Source: Congeria kusceri (Eukaryota; Mollusca; Bivalvia; Myida; Dreissenidae). From it: 64,000 bases of DNA. Location of the stretch: the NCBI GenBank assembly GCA_027627225.1, contig CM051024.1, positions 82,694,204 to 82,758,203 of the forward strand. The letters run 5' to 3'. The notes under the pieces were generated by a model. That model did no database searches and was not told the origin of the DNA. It saw only the letters and a list, made by a program, of their open reading frames with translations. The stretch's first letter is position 1. Every line of letters begins with the position of its first letter. Below, one piece after another: positions 1 through 10,734 of this stretch. The position numbers and the translations under genes were made by a program.

Positions 1-1054
1 ATATAATATTGCCACAAGACAGTTTGCAAACTAGTTACGTCACTAGTTTCAAACTGCGATTGCAATTACATTTTATTTGTTGGAAAGAAGGCCTTTTCAT
101 TTTCTTAAATTTTCAATTGCTTTTTTAAACTATCTTATTTACTTCAATATTGCTGTGTCAACATAAATCTACCTAATATATTCATCGACTGAAATGCACG
201 CAACAATTCTATTAATTTTGTAGTTTTTGCGATGCTTGATGATGCGGTTTGATCTCTGTTGAATACTGAGTAATTTGATTATTTTGAGTGATTCTATATT
301 GCGGTTTGGGATGCTGTTAGTGATTAACGACAGTTCACAGCATAAACTTATGCATATTCAACTTTATCGAAAATAATAAACAGCATACATTTAAGAGATC
401 AAGTATTAAGATTTATCAAATATTAAAGTTAATACTACGCCTGTGTTATTGATGAAAATTGGGTACCATTGTATGTTCAGTCTCGAGGTGGGGCAAGATG
501 AGCTATAATTATAATATTTATTCGGACAAAGTGGTGGTGTGTTGCACGTGTTGGTGTTTAATCAAGGCCTAGTATAATAATAATCTTAAACAAAAATAAC
601 GCCTATTTACATGAATGATATACAAATGTACTCACCCGGTATCTTTAAAGGCAAATTATATTAAAGTTGCGGATTAGATTATGTAAGTATTTAGCACTAA
701 TACATAGACAAAATTAACTATTCAGTGAATTTCAAATTATTTTCTGAAGTAGAAAATGCATGTAAACGTCAATGGATAAAAGGAAAAATGTCGAAAATAG
801 TCAAGGAATATAAAATGGTTCGGGATGTTTTGCTTTCCCCTTAGGTGTTTTGGTGTATGTTGATGTTCTTTAGCGGATTAATGACAGACGACATTGAAAC
901 ACAATACGAATTCTTCTGTATGTTTTGTAATAGAATGTGTTTAAGATTACACATACAACGTTTTTAATAGTTATGTGCTGCATGATTTCAAACACTCAAA
1001 TAGCGTAAGACGTTTTCTTTTTCTAAAATTTAATACGAAAATGTCTTATTCCTA
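1..1054. other. A+T-rich unit head, no gene seen
   Basis: No open frame of note, no splice-flanked coding segment and no tandem repeat found here. It is copied without visible change at 27297-28350. A diverged version lies at about 52425-52900. Confidence 0.6.
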
Positions 1055-1375
1055 ATTAAAGGGCAATAGTTCACTGAACAATGATTAAAACGGAACGACC
1101 TGACAATATGCGCATGAACATCCGGTAAGGATGCTGCATATCAAGTTTCATCAAATTCGAGCCATTAGTTCCTGAGATATCGCGCGGAAACGAAGTACAT
1201 GATGGAAGGACAGAAGGGTGGACGGAAGGACGTCGGGACATGGAGTATGATGGATAACATCGTCGGGGATATCTATTTGACACCCAGACAAACTGAATGG
1301 CAGTGGAATTGGAATTCGGACGAACGGGCTAAGCGGAGACTATATGTTTCCACCCCTTCGGGGAGCATAATAACA
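1055..1375. repeat. Dispersed element with ggacgg-rich core
   Basis: The stretch runs from aattaaagggcaatagttcactg through gaacgacctgacaatatgcgc and gatatcgcgcggaaacgaa to ccccttcggggagcataa. Close versions lie at 28351-28671 (unit 2) and 53625-54130 (unit 3). I associate this wording with a dispersed bivalve repeat. Short frames inside it are the same in units 1 and 2 only because this whole tract is identical; they show no domain. Confidence 0.6.
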
Positions 1376-1468
1376 AGAACAACAAAGCAACAGCATCAGG
1401 TAAAAAGGTTTACTATCGAATGGTTTCATCCAATTGCGTGTGAACATGTTATACGTTGAATGTTGTGT

Positions 1469-2517
1469 TTAGCAGCCTTCCAACATGGTAGAAATCATGT
1501 ACGTTAACTCCTCATTGTCTACCAGTCCATCTCCTGTTGGCAAAAATTCAAGCATCAATTAACACACATAAACAAGTCTCAACTTAATTTACTAACATAT
1601 TTGAATTTGTTGACAACGGCTGAGATAATAAGGCAATTCAATCACAATACTTTTTGATGAACCGTAATTGAAGTGTTGAATGATATTTGAATTTAAAACA
1701 GAACCGATTCAGACTATTATCATTGTTCATCAAATGTAGGGCATGTACAGACGACTCGACAGTTAATCTAACAACAATGTACCTGATAATAAATCTATTG
1801 TTTCGAACAATTCATCGGTTTGCTCGGTGTTGCCAAATACCGCTACTAACTCTTCCTTGGATATCAGACCATCTCTGTTCATGTCGTACAGGTTGAAATT
1901 GCATCGGTCCACAGACACTTGCATCGTGGAATGCTTCCCCTGTAAAAAGAATAATATATTTATTGACGTGCATAACGGTTACTAAAAGAAAAACGAATGT
2001 AATTGTAAATATGGCATGTGGATCAAATGGTGTTATATTGAGAAGTTGTATTGGTGAATATTAAGATCAATATTCTAATTTAATGCTTGCAATTTAAGTT
2101 TGTTTAAGTTGTAATTTGTTTTTGTATGGAATAGCTGCCGGATCAGTTTCCACATAGATTCAATTTACGTGAAGAAAATTAGTTTCGAAAAGTTATCTGA
2201 TTTATATTTGTACAAACATACGACACGCAAACAAGAACACATTTGATTTTTACACTGAAAACACACACCTGGTTGACGCTTCTCCTCCTTCTCCATCCAA
2301 ACGACGCCCCTACGGACGCTCCTTTGTTTCCCTTCGTATCAGCATGACCCGAAGCCCCTACGCTCCAGCCCCCTCCAAGGTCTTTTTTGACCCCCACATC
2401 AACTCGTGCGTCCTTCCCGTCCGTGCTGACTTTTACGTCAACTTTGTTTTTTTTGTCGTCTTGGCAACCCCCTTGGTGGCCAAAGATCACAAGTACAAGC
2501 AACAGAGGAACTTTCAT
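1469..2517 (-). CDS. Gene A1: secreted Gly-rich / EF-hand fusion protein (intact)
   Basis: Three coding exons on the minus strand: 2517-2269 (83 codons), 1939-1783 (157 bp) and 1533-1469 (65 bp, stop TAA), all with GT-AG borders, giving 156 aa. Residues 1-19 form a signal peptide (MKVPLLLVLVIFGHQGGCQ). Residues about 24-75 are Gly/Ser-rich with alternating polar and hydrophobic residues and repeated GGGWSVGASG-like segments, as in beta-hairpin antimicrobial families such as attacins and gloverins; that likeness is inference. WRRRRS at 75-80 is a furin-type site. Residues 84-156 carry one canonical EF-hand loop (DMNRDGLISKEE, 102-113) and a second, irregular one around DGLVDNEE. Cys96 and the final Cys156 flank the EF pair. 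The protein is probably secreted and cleaved; its function is unknown. A TATA-containing promoter lies upstream at about 2867-2879. Confidence 0.85.
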
Positions 2518-2803
2518 GTTTTCAGACTATAACATAAAATATAAAAATGGACCCTTATTAAGTGCAGTGTATTCAAAACCTTAATGCGTCAAACATTAAA
2601 GACAATGCACTCTCTAAAATCTCTAAACATGTTATTCTTCACAATGATGATAACAATTTAGAAAGAAAGAATGTTAACATATAAATTAAATAAAAAATCG
2701 ATAAAAAAGCAGAAGATATATAATTTATATATTCACTATGTTGAAAAACGTATAATTTAGAAACTCACCAGGTTTAAAAAAACATTTAATAATATATACT
2801 CAC

Positions 2804-2880
2804 CAGTTTGATGTCCTTAAAACGAAAACCGTCTAACTTGAGACTAGTTATGTTGATATCACTACAGCTTATATAAATAC
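2804..2880 (-). promoter_or_regulatory. TATA-type promoter and 5' UTR exon of gene A1
   Basis: Read on the minus strand, TATTTATATAAGC (2867-2879) is followed about 30 nt later by a probable start site near 2840. A short non-coding exon then ends at a good donor, CTG|GTGAGT, at 2804/2803. A matching acceptor, TTATAG, lies a few bases before the ATG at 2517. The same TATA box and donor region are kept in unit 2 (about 30103-30176). The start site is inferred from spacing only. Confidence 0.5.
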
Positions 2881-4290
2881 AGGCATAGATCCGGCTACAG
2901 AGAATCTTCTAGAAACGTGGATTTCAAAAGTCCCCAAATCTAGCGGTGATTTTTTCGTGCGTTACATAAAAACCACAAACAACGAAGCATGTTTACGCAA
3001 AATAATTTCCACTAAAAGGTTAATGCATGAGAAATTATAAGGACATTTTAATTCATGGAAATTTAGGTAAACTTATTATCGTTGTCATGCATGTTTGGCT
3101 GCATCAAATACTTACTTTCCTGGAAAAAAAAAATATCGGTATTTTTATTTACATTTACATGTAGCTGTATTGTGATTAATTATTGGCCAAGTGCGAAGTT
3201 CGACAAGCCTTTAAACCGGTTTAAATCCCCAGTGCGTTGCATTGCCTGTTTTAAGGCGGTGACCTCAGTTTTAATAATTTTATGTTTTGTGCTCTGTCGT
3301 GTGTATTGTACTGTGTTGTATTGACAATTAGTCTCTTTCCTAAAATAAAAGACAAGAAGATGTTAATAAGGTGTTTTTTTTACTGCTGATGTTTCGTGGG
3401 TCTCATAATTTTTTATTGATATGTTAACATCATTTTTATATTCAAAATTGCATTATAAGATATAAATAAAAATAGTTTTCTTAAATTCTAAACAAAACTT
3501 ACTATTACAGATTTAATGCAAAACCGATGTCAAAGACTGATATTCGACACATTATCGGAGACAGAATTAAGCATAAGTACTGAAGTGTGTCAATGGTAAT
3601 ATTTTTTTCGATTTCTGAATTACAATACAACACAATTAATAAACAATTTGTTTCAAAATACTTCAGAGTTTGAAGTGGAATACTTCCATTGTGCTTTTTA
3701 TAACGATCTTTTCGAAAACATGAAACATGCTGAGTGTTACTACATACTTCCAATCCTATTTCTTATAGTTGTACGAGTTGTACAAGAATACAATGGTGTA
3801 CTAGAAAATACAATACTACCATCAACATTTATATACATTACGCAGTTTCGTGAGCAAATCGAACAGCAGGATATTTGTCCCACAATGCACTGTTGCTATA
3901 TGCGCATGAAAGTGACTTCAGGATATAAATAGATACGCCATTCAACAGTGGATAGCACATAGCTGAATACTTCAGGATATAAACACTGGAGCATTTGTCT
4001 TTAATTCAAAGTTGTTATAGAGGTTGGAGAGACTTGAGAATTTAAGTTCTGGAAGATATTTAGCCCGTAGCACATTTTTTAAGTGCCCTAGAGTAACACA
4101 AATCTATCATCCTTCTTTTCTTCTTTTGTACTGTTGTGTAGTGACTTGAGATTTTAAATACCAGAAAACCTATCAACCAATGCAGTGTTTGCCCGCAAAT
4201 GCACTGTTGTGACCCGTGTTGTGACTGTCTTCAACATAAAACCATGGGACTGGAGTCCCTCATTAACAGGTGGGTACAAACAGTGATGTG
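2881..4290. other. Intergenic, no gene recognised
   Basis: A+T-rich sequence with scattered short frames that differ between units 1 and 2 by indels, so they are unlikely to be coding. The unit 2 counterpart is about 30177-31585. Confidence 0.5.
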
Positions 4291-4294
4291 ACTC

Positions 4295-4590
4295 AAATGA
4301 CGATGTTGTGACCCAGTGATGATGTGACCCAGTGACGATGTGGCCCAGTGACGATGTGACCCAGTGGCGATGTGACCCAGTGACGATGTGACCCAGTGAC
4401 GATGTGGCCCAGTGACTATGTGACCGAGTGACTATGATGTGACCCAGTGACAATGTGACCCAGTGACGATTTGGCCCAGTGACGATGTGACCACGTGACA
4501 TTGTGACTCCGTGACGATAATGTGACCCAGTGACGATGTGGCCCAGTGACGATGTGACAATGTGACCCAGTGACGATGTGACATCTGTGA
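4295..4590. repeat. Minisatellite, unit about gacgatgtgacccagt
   Basis: About 18 degenerate copies of a 15-17 bp motif (gtgacccagtgacgatgtg and variants, some with gatgtggccc). Long frames through it (HWVTSSLGHIVTGS-type on the minus strand) come from the repeat and are not treated as genes. The unit 2 copy is at 31590-31890, with different internal order. Confidence 0.85.
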
Positions 4591-5313
4591 TGAAGTGACA
4601 TCCAGTATTGTATTGGATGATAAAGATCCATTCTCACCTAAATTGCTGACAACAAGAAACACACACACACAAAATTAATAGTTTCCATAGCTATGTCAGT
4701 TTTCCAGAAAGTCGGCTTTTCTCAAGTGACATTGATATGTCTTCGTTCCGAGACATTGATAAACACAGGCAGAGGGAATAATAGAAAATGTCATCCGAGC
4801 AGTTGAACAGTTTCCTGAAGCACAAATGATGCTTGCCTTCTAGAGATTCAGTGGTGAGAATGTGAGAAAATCTAGATATCTCTTTGTCAAATTGTCATGC
4901 AGAGTCATAACTTATTGTATGATAATGAAGCGAATCCATGGAAAAAAAATTAGTTGTAGAGTATTAAATTATTGTGTCAGTTGTTTATTGTCAGCTAGGT
5001 TTCTGTGGCTGGTATAGATCGTTGGTAATGGGTTTCGATGTGGGGTTCTGCAAGCAAGGTATCGATTCCATCAGTGAAGAAGCATTTGAACGACTTGCGT
5101 GTGTAGTTGCAAGAAATGCATTTGTTATTTATCGTTAGTCTGGTTCTGGTAAAAGTAACACATTTATTTCTCTTGTTTTGCAAAAACCTTTTTCTGTATC
5201 AATATTTCCCATTTAATATGAAGGTTTGTTTTCGTGAAGACTGCACAAGTTATTGAAAACTATGACGTTTATGTAACATTTTGGTTTTGTGGCTTCTAGC
5301 TTTCTAGCACACT

Positions 5314-5560
5314 GTAGGAGGTGCGTCATGGGAAAACCGGGCTTAATGCATGTGCATAAAAAAGTGTCATCCCGGATTTGCCTGTGCAGTCTGCAAAGGC
5401 TTATACATTCGGGATGACACTTTCCGCCTATAGTGGACAGAAAATACAATAAAAGCAGAAAGTGTCGTCCCGGATTAGCCTGTGCGGACTTCAAAGGCTA
5501 ATCCGGGACAACAATTTACGCACATGCATTGAGCCTGGGTTTCCCACGACACTCCTTGTA
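5314..5560. repeat. Hairpin (MITE-like) element
   Basis: Ends are inverted: aggaggtgcgtcatgggaaa at the left and tttcccacgacactcct at the right. Inside are two sub-hairpins built on gtgtc(a/g)tcccggatt..gcctgtgc and its complement. The same family occurs at 15405-15665, 32612-32858 and about 44690-44950. It has no coding capacity and is probably a non-autonomous DNA element moved by an unknown transposase. Confidence 0.8.
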
Positions 5561-5711
5561 TAGGAAGAGACTGACTGACAACTAGGATGGACCCATTAAT
5601 GGCTACTTCTGTGCACTGGAGTTATTAACAAAATCGTGTCTAATTGGTGTATTTGGACTGCAATCAGAAGGAACAAGTTTTGAAACATATTCTTTATAAG
5701 ATCCTGATCAT

Positions 5712-5965
5712 TATGCTTGAAAGCTGAACTGGATCAAACTAAGGTCCCCTTGACCGAACTTAGATATACTGGGTCAGACTTAGATCTCCTTGCTCTAACT
5801 TAGATTACCTCAATAAAACTAAGATCAACTTGATCAAACTGACATGACGTGGATCAAACTTGGTTCAACTCGATCAAACGGGATGAAAACTTAATGCCTT
5901 GGATCAGACTTAGATTCCCTCGATCAAACGTAGATGACCTGGATAAAACTTAGATCCCCTGATGA
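5712..5965. repeat. Degenerate repeat of gatcaaacttagat
   Basis: About 12-14 imperfect copies of a 15-24 bp motif (ggatcaaacttagatcccct and variants). The unit 2 counterpart is 33012-33265, nearly the same. No coding sense. Confidence 0.7.
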
Positions 5966-6880
5966 TACTAAGATCCCAATTAGTCTGCACTGAAGCTAAT
6001 TAGCATCTTGGTTGGTAACACATGTGAAAATTGATCTTAACATCATTCAGAAATAAGCAGAAATATATGTGCATTTTCACATAAATGTCAGTAGGTGTAT
6101 TTCTTGAGTGGTCATTAAATATTTATAGGGATAGAATGCGTTCTTGTCATTGTGAGATATTTTTTGCAAAATGTCCTGCAGTAATTTTATAACTTTTAAG
6201 GAGATATATCATTTGTTTATATGAAATGAGTTGTTGTTTAGCAAATTAAACATAGTGAATCATTTTGGTCTGGCAGTTCTTTATGGAGAGCTTGCAGAAT
6301 TATATGGGACGTATCTTTTTTTGTCATAGGAATGGGATGTTTCCATGGTTATATTAAGGCACTGTGGTAATGTAGTTTTTAAGAGTGATTTCCATGTTTA
6401 GTTAAACTGTTTAAAAACACACTATATTGATATGATAATATTATCATAAATAATGATAAATTAGATTTAAATTGAGAAAGTCTGTGTTCCTTTGAAAAAA
6501 TACTACGACAGTCACACAGTAAATTAGTTTCAGAGGCTTGTTTGGCAAGGGATATCCATATGTTAGGGGTCAAAATAAACATGTCTGCTAGATTACATTA
6601 TTTGTGAAAAGTGTAAAAATGTTAATGTTAAGATAAGATTGTTTTTGATTTCATTAATTGTGGTTATGCAGCCAATGGCACAACATAAACAGTATTTGTT
6701 TTGTTGCATTTAAAATTGAAGTATTTTGTAGTTCTTCTTAAAAGTCAAATCCATCAGAGAAAGAAAGAAAAAAACAACGACATTTAATTGGTTACTTCAT
6801 TTGCACATCACCTACATAAATGTGGAGTATTCATCTTTGATTTTCTTAAACCGAAAATAATGATGTCAGATTTGCACATT
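5966..6880. other. Intergenic, no gene recognised
   Basis: A+T-rich, with no repeats or exons seen. The sequence is conserved almost base for base in unit 2 (33266-34180), as expected from duplication alone. A single copy of the 86-bp unit that forms an array in unit 2 begins at about 6883. Confidence 0.5.
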
Positions 6881-6965
6881 TTTAGACATCACCAATGGAT
6901 TCATTAAGCCGTGTATTCCCAGAACCATGCTCATATATCTGACATTGTGCACATTGTATATTCAG

Positions 6966-7058
6966 CCCCTCCCCCTCTCCCCAGCACAGTATATCACAAG
7001 ACATGATTTCCAGCCTGGAGCAAACTCTCAAAGCGGTTACCTCCCCTATCGGTTAACG
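6966..7058 (+). CDS. Candidate dystrophin exon (weak)
   Basis: A polypyrimidine acceptor (ttgtatattcag) is followed by a C-rich start, and an excellent donor ACG|GTAAGC closes it. In unit 2 (34952-35045, 94 bp) the frame PLPLSPAQYITRHDFQ..LPPLSVN is open and leaves one base, which fits the next exon. Unit 1 has one base less (aaactctc against aaactcctc), so that frame breaks. I see only faint likeness to the vertebrate segment before the SRIEHYASRLAE block. Confidence 0.35.
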
Positions 7059-7299
7059 GTAAGCACTGCCATGACAAATAAAATACTTCCAGATCTGGAA
7101 GGATTACGAGTTTGTTACTTTTGCTTATTTCATGCAACTCAGTGCAATTGTCTACATAATTGGACATTTTATATATGGTTTGCAGTCAATAATGAAAACA
7201 GAAAAAGAAAATAACTAATGAAAACCATAAATAATATCAAGAAGATTCAAATCGATCATCATCACGTGGTTTGGTATGACGGCAGGGGTTTGATTACAG

Positions 7300-7408
7300 C
7301 TATGCTCGGAACCAGTCAAATCTCTGCCCGGAGGTGGCGCCTGGAGTAGTACGCCAACCGTCTGGCCGAGGTTGAACAATGTCAGCAGCGGGCCACCACT
7401 CCGGAAGA
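7300..7408 (+). pseudogene. Dystrophin exon, RLEQYANRLAEVE segment, with stop
   Basis: The encoded RLE(Q)YANRLAEVE matches the vertebrate dystrophin motif RIEHYASRLAEME. The acceptor is gtttgattacag. The weak donor GA|GTTGGC joins in frame to the next exon, giving ..TPEE-NEEHHL. In unit 1 the Gln codon is TAG (7347-7349). In unit 2 (35282-35390) that codon is CAG, but a Trp codon three residues earlier is TAG (35317-35319). Each copy is therefore stopped at a different place. Confidence 0.7.
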
Positions 7409-7632
7409 GTTGGCAAAATTATAATAGATGATGTTAAGTTATTAATATATAGTGTATAACAAATTACCAGACTGTGTTCGTGACATTTGAGTGATATTTA
7501 TGCAGTCAAATTATTGCTCGGTTCATGGTAATTGTAATAAAATATTGTTTAATGTTTTGATAAACTAAAAGAACTAAACATTAGTTTTGCAATAGTCCAT
7601 GCCCATTGCTGCTAAATTCACATCATATTTTT

Positions 7633-8980
7633 AGCTCACCTGAGCACAAAGTGCTCATGGTGAGCTTTTGTGATCGCCCGTAGTCCGTCGTCCGTGCGTC
7701 CGTCGTCAACTTTTCATTCAAATGACATATCCTCCTAAACCAATTGGCAGATTTTTACCATACTTCACAGGAATGATCATTGGGAGACCCTCTTTAAAAG
7801 CTATTCAAATCGTTACGGTCCGCTGCATATTTAGGTCACCAGAGCTAAAAATAGATATTAAAAGTGTAAACTTAAAAAATCTTCTTCTCTGAAACCGCAA
7901 GGCCCAGAGGCTTCATATTTGTTATGTAACATCCTATAGTGGCCCTCTACAAAGATTGTTCAAATAATTCCCCTGGGGTCAAAACTGGCCACGCCCCCGG
8001 GGGTCACATGGTTTATATAGAATATTTAGCAAAATGACTTTAAAAATCTTCTGCTCTGAAACCAAAAGGCCCAGAGGTTTCATATTTGGTATGTTACATC
8101 CTATAGTGGTCCTCTACAAATATTGTTAAATTTATGCCTCTAGGGTCAAAACTGGCCACGCCCCCGGGGGTCACATGGTTTATTTACTCTTAAATAGCAA
8201 AATGAATTTTAAAATATTTTCCTCAGAAACCGCAAGGCCCAGAGGTTTCTTATTTGGTATGTAACATCATATAGTGGTCCTCTACAAAGATTGTTCAAAT
8301 TATGCCCCTGGGGTCAAAACTGGCCACCCCACGGGGGTCACATGGTTTGCATAAACTTAAATAGCAAAATGTCTTTAAAAATCTTCTCCTGAAACCGCAA
8401 GGCCCAGAGGTTCGTATTTGGTATGTAACATCCTATAGTGGCCCTCTACAAAGATTGTTCAAATAATTCCCCTGGGGTCAAAACTGGCCACGCCCCCGGG
8501 GGTCACATGGTTTATATAGAATATTTAGCAAAATGACTTTAAAATTCTTCTCCTCTGAAACCGCAAGACCTAGAGGTTTCATATTTGGTATGTATATGTG
8601 GTTCTCTACAAATATTGTTCAAATTATGCCCCTGGGGTCAAAACTTGTCACGCCTTCGGGTCACATGGTTTATATAGACTTAAATAGCAAAATGACTTTA
8701 AAAAGACTCTCCTGGACGGCAAGGCCCACAGCTTTCCTACATGTAGTACATAACATTGCATAGTGGTCCTGTCCAAAGATTGTTCAAATTATGCCCCTGG
8801 GGTCAAATCGGGCCACACCCCAAGGGTTCACATGGTTTATGTAGACTTAAATATCAGAATGACTTAAAAAGTCAAATTATGCCCCTGGGATAAAAATAAG
8901 CCACACTTCGGGTATGCACATTCCAATTGGGTTACAAGGTCTCAGGTGAGCGTCCTAGGGCCCTCAGGGCCCTTTTGTTA
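7633..8980. repeat. Long dispersed element (tagctcacctgagc) with internal 165-bp repeats
   Basis: It starts tagctcacctgagcacaaag and ends ctcaggtgagcgtcctaggg..cccttttgtta, so the tips are inverted. Between them lie 6-7 tandem copies of a roughly 165-bp unit (ggcccagaggtttcatatttgg .. ggtcaaaactggccacgccc). The unit 2 copy is 35580-36690 and has fewer internal repeats. It sits in a dystrophin intron. I associate this with a very common bivalve repeat; it has no protein-coding capacity. Confidence 0.8.
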
Positions 8981-9263
8981 TGATAATGGAAAGTTCAGAG
9001 TATTAAATATAGCTGTGGGTTAGGTGAAATGGTGTCTTGTGATAATTTACTCTTAGATACATGGTAATAGCTTCTCATATGTTGAGTTGACTCCCATATA
9101 TATTGCCCAGGGTGTGAATAAAGAAAGAGTATTATATAGTTGCTTTTGCATAAAGCAAAATATTTTTTGGAGACATTTTGTAAACAAATGTTAAGTATGG
9201 CCATTTATAAAATAAACAATAACCTGTGATATTAATAAACAGTATCACATCCGCAGTTTTATT

Positions 9264-9440
9264 GTGTCGCCAAAAAAAGGCGACATATAGGGGTTACTTT
9301 GGCGGCGGCAGCCCCTTTAGTTTGTGCAGACAATAGCTTGAGAAGTTTTTGTGCAGTCATTATGAAACTTTAGGGCAATCTTGCTATGCATAAAAGAAAA
9401 GATAAGTTCAGTTTTCTGCATAATTGCTCTTAGCTTACTT
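9264..9440. repeat. tgtcgcc-hairpin dispersed repeat
   Basis: It begins with a short hairpin (tgtcgcc, A-run, ggcgaca) followed by tataggggttactttggcgg. The unit 2 copy starts at about 36979. It lies immediately upstream of the dystrophin exon at 9512. The right end is not sharp. Confidence 0.6.
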
Positions 9441-9511
9441 GAGTTATGCCCCGTCAGGTGACACATCTGACTCGCGGAGTTCTATTAGTTAATGTATTCT
9501 TTACTAGCCAG

Positions 9512-9578
9512 GAACGAGGAGCATCACCTGATAGCCCAGTATTGCCAAAGTCTGAACGGGGACAAATTTTCACATGCC
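9512..9578 (+). CDS. Dystrophin exon, NEEHHLIAQYCQSLN segment
   Basis: This 67-bp exon encodes NEEHHLIAQYCQSLNGDK, close to the conserved dystrophin/utrophin stretch DDEHLLIQHYCQSLNQ. The acceptor is tttactagccag and the donor GCC|GTAAAT; it ends in phase 0 and joins cleanly to the exon at 10284. The unit 2 copy (37224-37290) is open but changes Gln to Pro in the core (QYCPSLN). Confidence 0.85.
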
Positions 9579-9984
9579 GTAAATGGACACATACATATAG
9601 GTCGGCACATTGTGTTAAACATGAATAAGTGGATGTATTGCCCTTTGGCTTGTCTCGACACATGTCGCAAGTTTGAATCTCGTAGTGGTTATTTTTCTGT
9701 TTTAATGAAATCTTTTACTGATAAATTAACTAATTTCAAGAAAATATCAAAATGTTAATCACTTTTGTTACAACTCACCTTGTTACAGACTTGTTACAGC
9801 TCACCTTGTTATCAGAAACGCAACTATTGCATGAAAAACATGAAGGTTTCTAATAAGATTCATTGCTGAAAACTAATGAACAATATTTAGATTACTATAA
9901 TTAATTTGTGTCAAAGATAAACAGATATTGTGAGCAGACATGGCATGGTTCCCTTCAGCATTATGCAATTACCAAGGATATCAG

Positions 9985-10283
9985 AAATTTTACTGTATTC
10001 CAGTTACCGGTCCTATGTAGATTATGATTATTATGTTGCCTCCTACGACATATTCTATAGATTACAATCAATACAAGAATTGCAACTGCCGGTATTGCAG
10101 TTTGAAAGCCATATATTCAGATCATGATTATTTAGTACCCGAGTCGGCAAGATATTGTACGCATGACAATGGACTCCCTGTATTCCTGTTAAAGATCGGT
10201 ATGGAGATAACTGATCTGTACTATTTTTCAAAATATTGTTCACATCACAAATGGTAATAGACCTGTTACTGCCTGTGTTCCAG
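9985..10283 (+). repeat. Tandem repeats of a splice-acceptor region
   Basis: Four degenerate copies, 88-97 bp apart, of the sequence around the dystrophin exon start (attccagttaaagagcccta). They have cag or its relic at about 10001, 10098, 10186 and the true acceptor at 10281-10283. Unit 2 has about two more (37713-38134, including 37893 and 38038). Each copy holds both the intron end and the first 20-25 bases of the exon. Confidence 0.7.
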
Positions 10284-10375
10284 TTAAAGAGCCCTATGCA
10301 GATCATGATGGCTGTAGACGTCCACCAGAAGACAGAACTCGAGGCCATGATCAAAGACTTGGAGGAGGAAAACAG
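10284..10375 (+). CDS. Dystrophin exon, SPMQIMM..LEEENR segment
   Basis: This 92-bp exon encodes LKSPMQIMMAVDVHQKTELE followed by AMIKDLEEENR, matching vertebrate SPAQILISLESEERGELERI plus LADLEEENR. It starts the C-terminal coiled coil. The acceptor is gtgttccag and the donor AACAG|GTACAT. The unit 2 copy (38135-38226) has LEEKNR. The intron just upstream holds decayed repeats of this same acceptor. Confidence 0.9.
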
Positions 10376-10439
10376 GTACATTATATCAATGAAATTAATA
10401 CTTTTTAGTGTTGTCTTGTGATTGTTGATTTCCAGTGGT

Positions 10440-10734
10440 GTGTGTGTAGTACATTTTTATCCAGTGCACCGGGATTCTCCCCCATATGGCCATTGTCCCC
10501 ATAAGACTTAATGTTAGTTGGGTTACGGGGGATAGTGCAAGATACAGGAGACGCCCAGTTCCAGAGGCGACCCTGGGTCTTTTAGTGCACCGTGTGAATC
10601 ACCTAGTACACTGCACCTCGGTTTAACGTCTCATTCGAAAGACGAGTTAGTGAGTTAGGGTGTAGCGGGGGCTCAAACCTGCAACCCCTGGGTTGTGAAG
10701 CCAGTGTGTTACCACTAGACCACGGATCCACCAC
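10440..10734 (-). mobile_element. tRNA-derived SINE
   Basis: Read on the minus strand it starts with a tRNA-like head containing TGGTCTAGTGGTAA (A box region) and GCAGGTTTGAGCC (B box; GGTTCGAGCC in unit 2), followed by an unrelated body and a CA-rich tail. It is flanked by 12-bp direct repeats, attt(c/t)cagtggt (10428-10439 and 10735-10746), which are exact in unit 2. The unit 2 copy is 38291-38585 at the same site, so the insertion predates the duplication. It is not a functional tRNA gene. Confidence 0.85.

Noticed and set aside
1199..1459. 86-codon frame repeated exactly at 28495-28755
   Set aside because: Lies in a dispersed repeat; exact repetition reflects the identical duplicated tract, not selection on protein.
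10660..10734. tRNA-like sequence on the minus strand (and 38510-38585)
   Set aside because: A and B boxes are present, but it is fused to a SINE body and flanked by target duplications; the acceptor stem is not tRNA-like.
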